DNA from: Tetracladium setigerum
Taxonomy: Eukaryota > Ascomycota > Leotiomycetes > Helotiales
Length of the DNA stretch: 64,000 bases
Direction of reading: 5' to 3'
Assembly (NCBI GenBank): GCA_031472005.1
Contig: PZJY01000006.1
Location: forward strand, 2,666,001 to 2,730,000
Shown: positions 47,946 through 60,037 of the stretch, in pieces
Layout of the letters: the number at the start of each line of letters is the position of its first letter
Numbering within the stretch: position 1 is the first letter of the stretch
The notes under the pieces: model-generated
What the model saw: the letters and a program-made list of their open reading frames with translations, nothing else
Told to the model about the DNA's origin: nothing
Database searches by the model: none
Program-made: the position numbers and the translations under genes

Positions 47946-50100
47946 TCAAATCTTCTCCTTCTCACCAGAATGCTTCTCATGATCCGCCTTCTGACTCTTC
48001 GCAATCCAATCAGCACTCTTCTTCGCGGCCTCAGCCGCGTTCTTCAACCTACCCTCCACATCGAATTTCTTGGGCTTATCGAGTCCCCTTCGGACAGATG
48101 GGATATTGCTAACTTTGACAGTCCATTTTTTAATTTCCCTATATTTTAAGTTAGCTATTTACCTACCCTGGCTGGCACCTTGACAGTTTGTTCGTTTGCC
48201 CGTTTGTAATGAGAGAAGATGAGGAGAAAAGCAAAAGTATTAAACTCACGGATATCCTTCCAATGGAATACCAGCCCAAGGACCCCAGTTCACCCAACTC
48301 ACGATGTTTAAATCTGCAATCGTGAGTTTGTTACCGACGACCCATGGACCCTCTAAGTCTGAGCCGTCGTCTTTTTGACCGGCGGTTGCGGCGTCGGTTC
48401 CTGCGGCGGTGGTTTGGGCCTTTTGTTCAGTGAGGCGGCGTTCGAGGATTGAGTAGAGGCGTTTGGTCTTGGGTTTGAGAGTTAGTAGAGTGGTTTCAAT
48501 TACCGGGGAGTAGGTGGGAAAGATGTAAGGTAAGAGAAAATAAGTTAAGAGTAGTCGGGTGTATGGATATGAGGAGGGGTGTATGAATGGAAAAGGATTT
48601 TCTGTCTGATCTTACCTCGGTTTGATAACGATTGATCCCATATGGAATCTTCTCTGGTGCATATCTGTAGAAGTGATTTGCTTGTCCCTGTTGATTGTTT
48701 CAAGCGTCAAATTAGCCAACTCCTTCTTAATTCCTTAACTTTACCACCTAACAACCGAACTGCTCTGGAAAGAATGAATGTCTAACATACCTGCATGGGA
48801 GCCAATCCACTCTGTAACCAAGTCATCCATTGTACAATTTCCCAGTACCTATTTTCGTCAGCTTAAATCTCTTTATACCGTCCCCTTCGCTCCCATTTTC
48901 TCTCGCGTCCCCCCTCCTCTTCCACCTCTTCCAATTCCTCACCACCCTAAGCCCCAAACCCATCAAAGAAAACCAAAAAAACTCACTTATCACTATCAAA
49001 AGGATAACTCAATCTCCCTTCTTTATCATATTTCTGCACCAGATAAAGCTGAATTGCCATGCCTTCGAAAACACGAATTTCTCGCTTGTTCCCGTCGGCG
49101 TCGGGGGTTCGATCGACGATTGCGGGAATGCGACCATTTGCTGTAATTTAGTTTCAGCATTAAATCTCTTTTCTTCCTCTTTTTCTCTTTGTAGTTGTGA
49201 AAAATGGATTAATAGGTCATAAAAGAAATCACAATTGTCGTAAATGAACGGTGGTGAGGTGTCAAAGAAAGAGAGAATGCTAGATCGCGGGATCATAAAT
49301 TCTGAAAGAAAACTCTTCTTCGTCTTCTTTTTCTTCTTCAAAACGATTACTTTTCCCATTTTATACATAATCACCCTTCAACAAGAAACCAAAAAAAAAA
49401 GATTAAGTAAAAATGAGAAAAGAGGAAAACGAGAAAAGAAAAAGCAGAAAATACGCACGATTAATCTTCAAGTACCACTCCTCCTTCTGGCGATCGGTGC
49501 TGATATCAATATGTTCCAATTGATACTTCAATCCCAACGCCTCGAGGGTCATGGACACTTTTTGTCCGTTGGGTGTTGCATCTGTGTAGAATCTATTTTG
49601 TTGAAAAAGAAGGAGGCGTATTGGTTAGTTACGTCGACTAAGCGTGAAGAGATTGATGGCGGAAGGGAGGAGGGAGAGGGGGGGTGGTGGGTTGAATTAT
49701 TCCTCCGGCTTACTCCTCGCGGTAGAAGGAGAGGGGGGGAAACATAGAAAAGAAAGGAAGGAAGAAAGGGAAAAAAAAGAGGAGTAACAAACATGATATC
49801 CGTCTCTTGCTTTGATTCAACCATCTTGCCAGGAGTATTCGTAAAATTCGTAGGACTCGTAGTATTCGTAATAGTAGTAAAAATTCCTCTCCACCCTAAA
49901 GTTTCAAAACCTCTTCTCAATATCCCCTCAGACGTAGCAGCAGTAGAAGAACGGAAAGCAGGACTTCGTCTCGAAAATAGTGGTAGTGTGACTTTTTTCT
50001 CACCACGACCAATAAAGCCACCGACGATTGATTGTAGATTTGAATGAAGATTGAATGGTGTCGTTGTTTTCGTTGTTTGCAAACGATGAAATAATCTCAT
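47946..50100 (-). CDS. Glutathione S-transferase, Ure2p-like, seven exons; 368 aa with mitochondrial-like leader or 276 aa from inner ATG
   Basis: Conjugates or reduces substrates with glutathione. GST N-domain: DATPNGQKVSMTLEALGLKY, EWYLKINPNGRIPAIVDRT, IRVFEGMAIQLYLVQKYD. C-domain: EIVQWMTWLQSGLAPMQGQA, NHFYRYAPEKIPYGINRYQ, RLYSILERRL, KLTIADLNIVSWVNWGPWAG. Exons descending: 50100-49793, 49592-49459, 49140-48987, 48848-48791, 48687-48616, 48467-48250, 48108-47946; the sum is 1107 nt and all phases agree. The leader before the inner ATG (49824, MVESKQETDI) is 92 residues, Arg/Ser/Thr-rich with almost no acid at its start (MRLFHRLQTTKTTTPFNLHS), like a mitochondrial presequence. The TATA box 50 bases upstream of the outer ATG puts that ATG inside the transcript. 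A single mRNA could thus give mitochondrial and cytosolic forms by leaky scanning (inference). Confidence 0.92.
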
Positions 50101-50147
50101 TACTCACTGTATAACGAAAGAAACGATAAATGTACTGTACCTGTACC

Positions 50148-50156
50148 TTATATATA
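50148..50156 (-). promoter_or_regulatory. TATA box of the GST gene
   Basis: Minus strand reads GGTATATATAAGG about 50 bases before the ATG at 50100, the expected spacing for a transcript starting shortly upstream of that ATG. This supports the outer start codon. Read from sequence only. Confidence 0.5.
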
Positions 50157-50159
50157 CCT

Positions 50160-52048
50160 ACCTTCCCCTCCTTCACACTCCACAAATTATAGTTTGGTTT
50201 GGTTTGGTTTGTAATGACACCACCACCATTACCACCACACATCCACAAAAAGGCATTGCTCTCCAAGAAAAAAGTGCCTCGCTTCCCGAAAATCCAGGGA
50301 ACGAGGGGAATTAACCCTCATTGCTTCTTAATAATCAAACCCTCTCTTCATGGTCCATGCCACACCCCAATGACGTGTGATGCCCCTCCTCAACTAGAGG
50401 CCCAACCCAGCCCAGCCACATACGAGTTACAGTACATATAGCATTTGTTATCTACTCGGTACAGTACCCATTAATTCATCATCGGCGTTAACATGATTAT
50501 GTTACCACACACAGATGTAAGATTACATACCACTGTCCTGTCGGCGAAGAGGGAGGGAGAGGGAGGGGGAGGGGGAAGGCTGTTTGGAGGGCAGAAGCAA
50601 GATTACTTAATCACCCACCGATGCAGCCTAGGCGCAGGGGTAAAGGTGGATGGATTTGGAATCATCATAGTGGTGAATTGTACAGTACAAGCGCAAAAAC
50701 CTCAACAAGAGATCTGATATTCAAAGAACAAGGTAGGTAGGAGCAAGAACACAACTTTCGCTTACAATAAGCGAGATCCTATATGTATCTACCCGAGCTA
50801 CCTACTGTACTGTGATTTAAAGTGGAGGCAGATGCCTTTTGCTTGTAAATCCTGCCTACAGACCTACTCGCTTAAAATCCCACTCACTGTTGTCTCTATC
50901 GAGCTTACCTACTCTACTGAAGCATAGGATATATTATTGTAAGACTCACTCACTCAATACTCACTACTCACTCACTAACTATTTAGGATAACAAGAGAAT
51001 AACAATCTATCCACCACGACGACGAACCAAGAATCAACCTCAAACGCAGTAGCTAGCCAGCCAAATAAGAATAAAGATTCAAATATTATTTCGCTGATGT
51101 GTTTAAGCTATCCAATGCCAATGCCAATCCCAATCCGCTCATATTCCTATTCCTATCCCTACGCTAAAAAGTCAAGGTGGAGGCAAGTAAACGATAATTT
51201 CCTGCTTTGCCTTTGCCTCTTTCCATTTCCCCTTCCCTTCCTAATTCTATCCTTTCCCCTTTCCCTGACCCTTCTCCATGCCACTTCCATTGCTTCCCTT
51301 TGCGTTCCTTCCAGCCCCTACCCTTCTCTCTCCTCTCTCCCTCACCACCACCACAATCACAAAACGACAGCATGGGTATAGTAGATGTAAAAAAAAAGAA
51401 AAAACAGAAAAAGAGCCGCCTTGTCCTCCCACTAGTCGTGTGTTTCCCTCCCGTCAAATCAGCCTGCCACCCACCATATCGACAATGAATAACAATCTCC
51501 ATACAAACCAAAAAGCAAACTCAAAATCAACGAAATCAAAAAGTAACAACCCAGCCTCGCAACTAACATGCGAATACAAAAGAAAACCCCAACGTAAAGT
51601 CATTGCGCAAGGTGTCTGCTACCCTCTTCTCTCAAATGAATGTGGTCTGGTTTCGGTTTGCAGACTGTTAAAAACCAAGTGCGTAAAACGTCAAAAAAAT
51701 ACAACATTGAAGCAGAGTAGAAACCAGCAATGAAGCAACCTAAACAACCCAAACACCCTAAGAATACGCCAACCGAAAATAATCCCCCTCCCTCCATCCC
51801 TAAGAGAAATTCCAATGTCCCCGGGACAGAACCGTCCTTATCGCCAGGAGTTAGGTTTATAATTTCTTCTCGTATCGTGTATATCATAAAATTCGTTGGG
51901 CGTTGTGTAAAATAATAAAAAAACGCGGGTATCTCTTGAATGAAGCGAAGGATGTATATACAATCCGATTTCGCCGCCAAAAAATAAAATAGCCACCACA
52001 CAGCTAAATGTGCGTGCATCCATCCCCTGCCTGGAGGTTTGGCTTCTT
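50160..52048. other. Intergenic between GST and C2H2 genes
   Basis: No gene seen. It has several TACTGTA/TACAGTA words (50132, 50431, 50460, 50681, 50805), short ACTCACTC repeats (50943-50975) and a long pyrimidine tract (51200-51360). The 3' UTR of the C2H2 gene probably fills the last few hundred bases. Confidence 0.4.
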
Positions 52049-54266
52049 TCAAACGTGGATGGCTCCGTTCTCTTCGGATTTTGCAGTGGCTACTGCAACG
52101 AGGGCCTCCAAACGTAACATGTTACTTCCCTGAGATGATTGCTGCATGGGCTCATGCTGAGATCGAGGTGGATAGTTGTACGTAGCTCCTCCACTCTGTT
52201 GAGGGGGGTAAGCGTAGGCAGTAGGTGGTTGATGGCTTGCAACCATGCCACTTCCATCTCTGTGATCAACCCAACCATTCGAACGTAGAATAGCAGGATT
52301 TACCTCAGCCAAATTAGATCGTGGCGTGCCAGGAACACCCCCTTCAGAGCTGCTTGAATCGGCAGGGCTAGTTCGCTGGATTGGTTGCTGAACTGGTTGC
52401 TGAACTGGAGCCCCCTAGGAGGACTCTGAAGCGGACCAGAGTACCAACCTTGACGTTTAGCCGATTTTGGTGTCATCGGTGGGGCGCTAATGGTATGCTG
52501 GTGAAAAGAGCGCTCACCCGCCATCCGTGCAGAGTAGGGAGACTCTTCAAATCTAACAGTAGATTGATTTCTCGCTTGTTCGGCTTGTGCTTGTACTGCA
52601 TTATTTGCCTCGGAAGCCCATGAGCTTGCTGCGTCGTGTGCAATATCCAGTCGTGTCAGATTTCGATTGATACCCATGTCCCAGTGCTGACTTGTTGGCC
52701 TCTCGGTCTGATATGGCTCATGTTGAGGAGGTGGTCTGTTCGGGGTATCGATGACCATCGGGCTTGGTTGTCGTCGGACTGGCGTCGTAGGGCGGGGAGG
52801 GAGTGGATCAAAACTCTCAATTCCCGGAAGTCTCATGGATTGCTGGGCTGGAGGTGCATTGCTTGGTACTATCGGTGGTTGGGGAAGGGGACCGGTGGAA
52901 TAATAATTTGGTGTTGTTACATTCTGAAGCCTACTCGTGAAATTAGAGTAAGTTTCCGGGTGCCATGTTCTGCGTCTCCAAGCTTCATCCGCCTGAGAAG
53001 TGATGGATTCTCTTCTGGACCAGGTCGATCCGGCTGTCGATGTTGGGCTTCCCACGACGCTACTTGTCGGTGCATTTGCAGCCGGATGCGGAGAGGAATT
53101 TGCGGCATTCAACTGCGACAAGACCGGTGGACCACCATAGGAGTTTCCATGTGGAGATTGAAATGGGTTGTTGGATGAAGGCACCGACAGTCTCCGTCCA
53201 GGAGTTCGAGAGCCGTAGAGACTCGCCGTGCGGGAATGGGATGAAATTGGCGATTGCATACCCGATGTCCAATGTGGACTGTTCTGCCCCGTGGAGAAGG
53301 TTGCAGAAGTAGGCGTGCTAAACCCACCAGGCGATTGGGGACGATATCCATACTGACTGGATGGGCTATCTGGGCGATATATCTCCTGGGAGTATCTATT
53401 TCGCGGATCCCCTCCTGCCATGACGAGAGGTGGTGGACGTCGCCGAATATCACTACTCGTGCTGTATCCCGAACCAACTGATGTAATACTGGAGGCCGAA
53501 AGGGAGTTCCGCTGATGCCCACGAATTGAACCGCTTTGACTTCCAGCGGTCGATGCCCTCGATCTGCTTCCTGGCGGTCTGACTCTGTCCGTCCGGACTT
53601 GTCTTTGGAATCTGGTCCCAGTGGCAGCGAGAGAGTCTTGGGGAATGTCTTCATTCTGGTGGACGGTCTGGGCATGCTGCCGAAGATTATCGAGTCGAGA
53701 GAATCTGCGAGAGCAGTGGCATTGGAAGGGACGTTCTCCCGTGTGTTTCCTGCGAACAATAATTAGCACGTGCGAATTCTCGACAGCGTATCGACATACC
53801 TAATATGCCTGGCCAGATGCTCGCTCCGAGTGAAACTCAAATTACAAGGCGGATAGTCGGTGCAGTAGAATCGCTGAGACTTCTTCTTCTTGTTAGATCT
53901 AGTGCCATCTGCATTGACGCTCTCGTCATCCGAACCATCCTCCCCTTCGTCCGACTCATCCATATCTACATCCTCCGAGTCACGCGATTTCGTAGAATGC
54001 TGCGAATCGCCGCGCGCCAGAGGCTTGTCGTTGTGGTAGGTTGTAGGTACGATCATGTCGGAGGGGAAAGAGGCCGCTGGTAGAGGCTTCTGCGTCGCCA
54101 GAGCGCTAAAGTTAGCCCTCGTTGGTGTTGTCGCATCGTCTCGGGCAGGCTGAGGTTGAATCTGCGGAGCCGTATTGGGTCGTGGAGTTGTGGGATTTGT
54201 CTCGTCTCCACCATGCGTGCGAGATTCCTGTGCGAGTGCAGTGTTTACGGGGCGAAAGGTGGCCAT
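52049..54266 (-). CDS. C2H2 zinc-finger transcription factor, 722 aa, two exons; one apparent missing base
   Basis: Two adjacent fingers are split by an intron (53799-53750). Finger 1 (about 132-154): FYCTDYPPCNLSFTRSEHLA then RH, with a C-x5-C pair. Finger 2 (about 163-185): ERPFQCHCSRRFSRLDNLRQ then HAQTVH, with the shortened C-x-C spacing seen in one fungal subfamily of regulators. Preceding the fingers is an acidic block (DVDMDESDEGEDGSDDESV) and a KKKK basic patch. The 500-residue tail is disordered, Ser/Pro/Gln-rich, with many SP/TP sites, as in stress or development regulators. Exons 54266-53800 and 53749-52049. The frame breaks at CCCCC 52411-52415 (plus bases); one extra base joins PPRGAPVQQPVQQPIQRTSP to SNLAEVNPAILRSNGW and gives exactly 723 codons. 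Without it the protein ends at 52300 with a different tail. Confidence 0.88.
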
Positions 54267-57200
54267 CTTGGAGGAGGTTGTGCTGTTGATGCTGGCGTTG
54301 TGCTTCTTCGTAAGTCTCGAGAGCGTCGATGACGAAGGAGGAGGCTGGGACTCGAACCTGGCGGAAAGAGCAGGACGAACAATGAAGCCGGAGGGCGGGA
54401 GAAGTGGCCAGAGGGTTTGAAATGTCGAAAGGAAAGGCCCGTCAGCGCATCAGGACGTCGGCGATCAGTTTGTGTTGTCTGTTCAGCCTAGCCTGGATGA
54501 TTTTGTTTGGGGTTGATTGAGCCGCAATCCGACGACTTCCCACCAGCTGTCTTCCGTCCTTCTTGCACAGCTCGACCCTGCAAACACGGTGTGTGTCTCT
54601 GTATGTGTATGAATGTATATTCCACGAGAGCGAAGGATGGGGCAGTCTGCGTTCGCTTTCAACGGCGGATCTGTGTTCTCGAGGTAGGCGGAAGAGGAGG
54701 AGAGGGTGGTGGTGGTGTTGTTGTGCGATGAGTTGGGGAGGTTTCGGGGGCGGGGAGAAGAGGATGATGGATGGCGGTTATGCGACCGGGAAGAAAGACT
54801 TGTGCCTTGCAAGTGATGGTAATCGACGACAGGGATCAGCCGAGGGGCACTTTGTCCGTTTTCCCAGGTGTGTCCGGATGCGGATCTGGCGCGATTTCGA
54901 GGAGGGTACGAAGTAGAGAAGAGGCTGGTAATGTAAGACGATGCTGAGCAGAAAAAGAGGCGGCTGCGAGAAGATGGTAAGAGAAAAGAAATGTTTTAAA
55001 GGTATTCCGAGATGGCCGAGTAGTGCAGAGAAGAAGAAGAAGAAGAGTCCCTAGTACAGGAGTAGTAGGGAGGATCTCGACCGATTGTTGGAAGGCTGGA
55101 AGGCTGGCGTTGGCGTGGGAGCACCACTCTAGAATTGTCGTAGTACTGCGATAGTAGTGCACTACTAAGAACTGACTAGCTGGGAAGTTCGCTGAGGAAT
55201 CCAGGATCTGCAACTGAGGAGGAGGGACTGGGGCGAAGGGGAGGGTGCTCTAGTGTGACGATAAGCGAGACGACGGGCTTACGAATGGCACCAGACAGGA
55301 TGAGAGTAGAGAACCAAGACTGGACGAAGTAGTAGTACGCGGTGCTGTACGGGTACAGGTGGGCGAGGTGCAGCTGCAGGAGCAGGAGCAGGAGGCAGGA
55401 CAAGAGCGATGATGCCGGCCCTGTCTTTACTTTTGCGATGGAGATAGAGTGAAAATATGCAAAGCAATGGCACATACAGGTCAGGTCAGTGAGATTCGTG
55501 CAAAGAGTGGCACTGGAGGCTCGAGGGACCGAAACAATAACGAGCGAGAGATCTTCTTTCCTTTGCCGTTCTGTATAGGATGATGTTGTTGATTGATCCT
55601 GATATTTTGAAGTTGTTGTTGATGTTGATCAAGCTTCGCTCGCCTCACTACTTACTACTCACTACTACTCATTATCCATGCTCTGTCCGTTAATAATAAA
55701 CCTGAAAAGGTAGTAAAGTGCTGTTCATCATCAGACGGTGGCAAGCGAGTCAGTGGGGACTACTCTAACTTCGACATGATTAGCACCGAGTTAATCGTAC
55801 ACAGAGTTCCCCTTGTTTTGAGTGTTTTCGGGGGAGGCACTTGAATTTAGCGAGGCCCAAGCGGGACAACACCAACACTTCAAAGGCACCACCGCCCCAG
55901 ACTCACGAGCTTCTCGTGAACATCAATGCAGACTAAATCCCAAGCGGCTTCCAAACGATAGATAGCTCCCGACGCATTACTGTGCTCGCTGCCTGGCTGC
56001 TGTGGTGTTGTTTAGTGTCTGCTCCGTAGCGCACACCATACTTCCAGGCGTTGTTTCATCAGCACTCGGTTCCTGAATTATTGTGCCTGTCCTTGCAGAA
56101 AGAGGGGCAAGTACAGTAAGGACTTTGCTGGCTTGCAGGTGCGCGGTCGATGCAAGCAGGAAGTATTTTCTTATTTTCTGGTTGATTCCCTTCATCGGCT
56201 CTGTGCGCGCTTGCGATCAGATGAATCTCATTATTGCAGTAGCATCCATATATTGTTGGCGAAAGTTTTCTTCCTTTCTTTCTTTCTTTCTTTCCACACT
56301 CTGCTATTGATTGATTTGGGTCCCTCACGGCTGCAAGCTGCAAGCGGGTCTTTGCTTGTGTAGTGTTGCCCTGACCTGAGTCGACGCGGGGCGATGTCAT
56401 CGATACAGACGAGGAACCTCTCTTATCGGACTGCCCCTCATCCGGCCTCAGACCTCAGGCATGTCTTCTTTGTTGTCAACTCTCTCTCCTTGCTCCTTGC
56501 GCTCCTCCTTGCATGGCAACCGGATCTGATCTATCATCTCTAGAACGGCCGCCGAGAGGGACGGTGAAGAAGTATCTTCCGACGAGCGAAACGAAACCTT
56601 ATGAGAAAAATGCAGGAGTTGCTCGAACCGGACTCAGGTACAGCGCAGAGAGTAAGAATCCTCACCGATTACAGTTTGGCCGAGCTGACCCTTTTCCTTT
56701 CCTTTTCTGCCCCGCCATCCTGCCATCGCCGAGATGTTCGCCGTAACAAAACCCCGCCTCATTTGGCATAAATAATCAACTCAACGTCGCTCAAAGACGG
56801 CAAAAGGAAAGGCAAAAGCAAAAGAGAAAAAAGCATCGGATAGATTGCTAACTCTAACTCTCCCCAATGACCGACTTAACCAAAGGACAATACATCTAGG
56901 AGCCGCCGTTGAAGAAGAGCCGAACAACCGACCTTTCATCATCCCGTTCGTTCTCCATTACAAAGAATTTCCTCTCTCTCCATTTTCGCTTCATTATTCC
57001 CCATCCGTGGCGCACATGGGAAAGAGAGCATTTTCCAACCACCCAACTCCCTCCAAAACAAATCCAACGGAGCACGAGGCAAACGCCACAACGATCTTGG
57101 GAATCTTTTCGTCGGTAGACCTCTCAACCCCCTCATCCCAAGTACGAAAATAGTGTGCATCTAACCAAATCAAGTAGCCAACCAAGTTGGTCCAACTAGC

Positions 57201-59377
57201 CATCTAACCAGCTAATCAACCAACCACCTAACTCCTAAACCAGCCGTTCTGCATCGGCCACTTCTTACTTCCCACACGTACATGCACACCTCCCACCTTA
57301 CCTCCATCCTATGCAAGGCACCTCTGTTGAGCACACTGCAAGTACAGCACAGTACAGTATGGTGCAGGCTAATAGGGAAGAACCGATGCACACAAACACA
57401 CACCATCGCACATACATAGCACATACATATCCCCTTTTTCCCTTCGCACCGCACTTGATGCATGCAATGCAATTCCTTTTTCCTCTACATCATGAAATCC
57501 ATACTCCCGTACTACCCCCCTCTCCTATAAAGACATGTCTTGCGCCAGCCAAGTACTATACGTGATGCACGTTCCAGTACCTGAGTCGGAACATAACCCC
57601 TTACAGTCAATCAGTCCCTCAGTCCCATCCCACAAGCTATTCCCATTCTTATTCTCATTATTCCCCATTCTTCACTATTCCACAAACTCCTCTTCCAATA
57701 ATAATCATTCATCTTGTGTTCCTACCAATTTGTATAAGTGAGGCTGTCGCGTTTGGACCCCACCACCTTACGTAGGGTAAGGACTCGTATACTCCACTCT
57801 ACGACCTATTCTTGTCTTCCAATAGCTGAAAGACTTTCTCACTTAATCGAGTGTTTTTGTTTGCAAAAAAGGTAAGACCTTGGCAAAGGTCGAGACTCTT
57901 GTCTCGTGACCTAACGAGTACCAAAATTGCGTTTTACAATTAGTACGTAGTAGCTCATTGGCGTCGTCGGCAAGGCCGCCTTGAGAAACTTTGCCTACGG
58001 GTTTGGAATAGTGAGGTTTGCATTAGGATTGGGAAGGCAAAAAAGTTTGAACTCCATTCTAATCTGTTTACTTTCAACGGTGTGTTTTGGATTTTTGGAC
58101 TTTTGGATTTTGAACTTTGGGCTGTGGATTTTTAGGATTTGGATTTTGGATTTTGGGTACAGGAAGTGGATGGGTACCTAAGAAGTTCATTTAATTGTAT
58201 TTGATTAGCTTTCGCTGACGTCTTGATTTTATTGGGGGCCAGTCAGGAAATCTGTGGAAGTGATTTACGCATGTAGCCTGTTCACATACACGTAGAAAAG
58301 CACTTACATACAGCTGATTTCTTTTGGGCACCCCCAGTCTACGTGCAGGTTAGCAAGCTATCTGAATGCTCAAGATATTAATGTTTGTTCTTCTTGCGCA
58401 AAAAGGTTGTGGCTGCGCTGGCTGGCTTCTGTCTTGGGAACACACTCCCCAGGTCTGGCTGGTCATGTGACGTACCTGTACAGTACCTACCTCTGCGGTA
58501 TTAACAATGAGAAGAGAGATATCTTTTATGGCGATTCTGCATAAACAATTGGCTATTGGCATAGAATAAAACCCCTGGTTAGGTAGTAGTGCACGTCTAC
58601 GATTTTACTAAGGGTATACACCTAGGTATCTACTGTGGTCGCGAATCGCATTCTTGGTGCTTTCGATCAAGGGCTTGCATAGCACAAAATTCAATGCGAA
58701 TTCTATCGGTCAAGTGCTTGTATAACACAAAATCCAGTGGGGGAGGGGACTCCATCCATCGAGTACACTACTGGATGGCCTATTGTCTATGCCGGATCAA
58801 CCACCCGTATAGATATACATACATCCTGTGGTGAACATTTACCTGCCAACCACTGATTGAAATGCCTCTCGAAGTTTATTGTTATGGAAGGTTGTCTTCT
58901 AGAGACATTGGATTTCCTCCAGAGAGTTGAGAATCTTGCCTGTTGAGATGAATCGTTGTCATGGCTGCAGTTGTTTATGAATGTTAGTCAAATTGCTATT
59001 GAACAACACTGGGGAACGATTCATTTTGAGCAAACTTCACTATCCATTCCTTCTTCATTGTATAAGTAGGCTTCTGACTGTATTTCTGTATTTTCAGTGT
59101 GATTAAATCATGCTTTATGATCAAGATACATATATTCTCAGTCAAGTGTGAGTCGAGGAATAATTTTAGGACTATCTTGACGTTTATAATTTGCAATATA
59201 TATTGAGAGCAGTTTTGGCACAAGATAATTGAATACTGGACATTATTTCTTCTTTCTAGAATCGCAAAGAGATCGACTATCCTCCTCGCTACCCGACAAC
59301 CTACTGCACGGTAAAAACCAAAGATAATCTTCTGGGAAACCACAAATCACCAATCGAAAGACACCTCGCCCAAAATC
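54267..59377. other. Five-kilobase non-coding stretch upstream of the C2H2 gene
   Basis: No gene I can support. Frames of 70-120 codons appear on both strands but overlap each other and show no domain or splice continuation. Long upstream regions are common for developmental regulators, so the proximal 1-3 kb may be C2H2 promoter or leader. It contains a TTTC repeat at 56268, CT-rich tracts, and a TTTTGGATTTTGG-type repeated word around 58085-58160. Confidence 0.45.
56268..56294 (+). repeat. TTTC tetranucleotide repeat
   Basis: About six uninterrupted TTTC units in non-coding DNA. Confidence 0.85.
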
Positions 59378-60037
59378 ATGTCAAATCTCTTTGAATACCA
59401 CCGAGACACCATTGAGATCCTCAAATCTCTAGAGGTTTACTTCAACAACTTCGAGGAAGCCCTACCCGACGCCGACGTACGCCTGGTCCATCTGCTACAT
59501 CTAATCAGGACTGCCGAGGGCCTCAATGAACACGGTACCAGCATGAGATGGGGACCTGACTTGCAAAATCAACAATTTGCCGAGTTAGGACACAATGTAG
59601 ACAGGTTTAATCGCGAGACAAGAATACTAGCTGGTTTAGAACCACCTTATTATGAACAAGAAGTGGGGACGCCACAGATTCCGGTTGGCCCAAGGATTGA
59701 GAATCAGCTGCATGCTGGACAGTATAATAGGCCGTTTCCATATCTCCAGGGAACGGGACGGCAAGAGGGCAATGGGCAAGTGGGTAATGGGCAAGCGGGA
59801 AATGGGCAAGCGGGGAATGGGGAAGAGAGTAATGGAGAAGGAAGCAGTGGCCAAAGGGGTAATGGGCAGGAGAGAAATGGGCAAGGGAGCAGTGGACAAG
59901 GTGGCAATGGGCAAGGGGATAATGGGCCAGGAGATCATCCGAGGAATCTGCCGCCGTACACCCGACAGCCGAGTGGGTGGCCAGACCACTATAGCGGATT
60001 TCTTCCACCTGGGGGAGGAGAACGGCAATGGCGTTGA
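59378..60037 (+). CDS. Hypothetical protein with Gly/Asn/Gln pentapeptide repeats, 219 aa
   Basis: Single exon starting MSNLFEYHRDTIEILKSLEV. Residues 1-90 are a helical domain ending RFNRETRILAGLEPP that aligns with the neighbouring 60921 protein (shared H-x-E/D-T, LPDA, F-x-RET-x-I-x-A-x-L positions). Residues about 128-187 are eleven degenerate GNGQx pentapeptides from a 15-bp DNA repeat, followed by a Pro/Gly-rich tail. No signal peptide. I do not recognise the family; it looks restricted to few fungi. Confidence 0.72.
   Translation: MSNLFEYHRDTIEILKSLEVYFNNFEEALPDADVRLVHLLHLIRTAEGLNEHGTSMRWGPDLQNQQFAELGHNVDRFNRETRILAGLEPPYYEQEVGTPQIPVGPRIENQLHAGQYNRPFPYLQGTGRQEGNGQVGNGQAGNGQAGNGEESNGEGSSGQRGNGQERNGQGSSGQGGNGQGDNGPGDHPRNLPPYTRQPSGWPDHYSGFLPPGGGERQWR
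59768..59932 (+). repeat. Eleven copies of a degenerate 15-bp coding repeat
   Basis: Units of GGNAATGGGCAAGNG type, in frame, each coding a G-N-G-Q-x pentapeptide with some Ser/Glu variants. Fifteen-base periodicity holds throughout, so changes in copy number would keep the frame. Confidence 0.88.

Noticed and set aside
48778..49747. Plus-strand frames (100-170 codons) over the GST introns
   Set aside because: They are antisense to GST exons and introns and made of low-complexity Lys/Pro/Phe sequence from pyrimidine-rich introns.
54335..54365. Possible tRNA T-loop on the minus strand (GGGACTCGAACC)
   Set aside because: The flanking bases do not form a T-stem, acceptor stem or anticodon arm.
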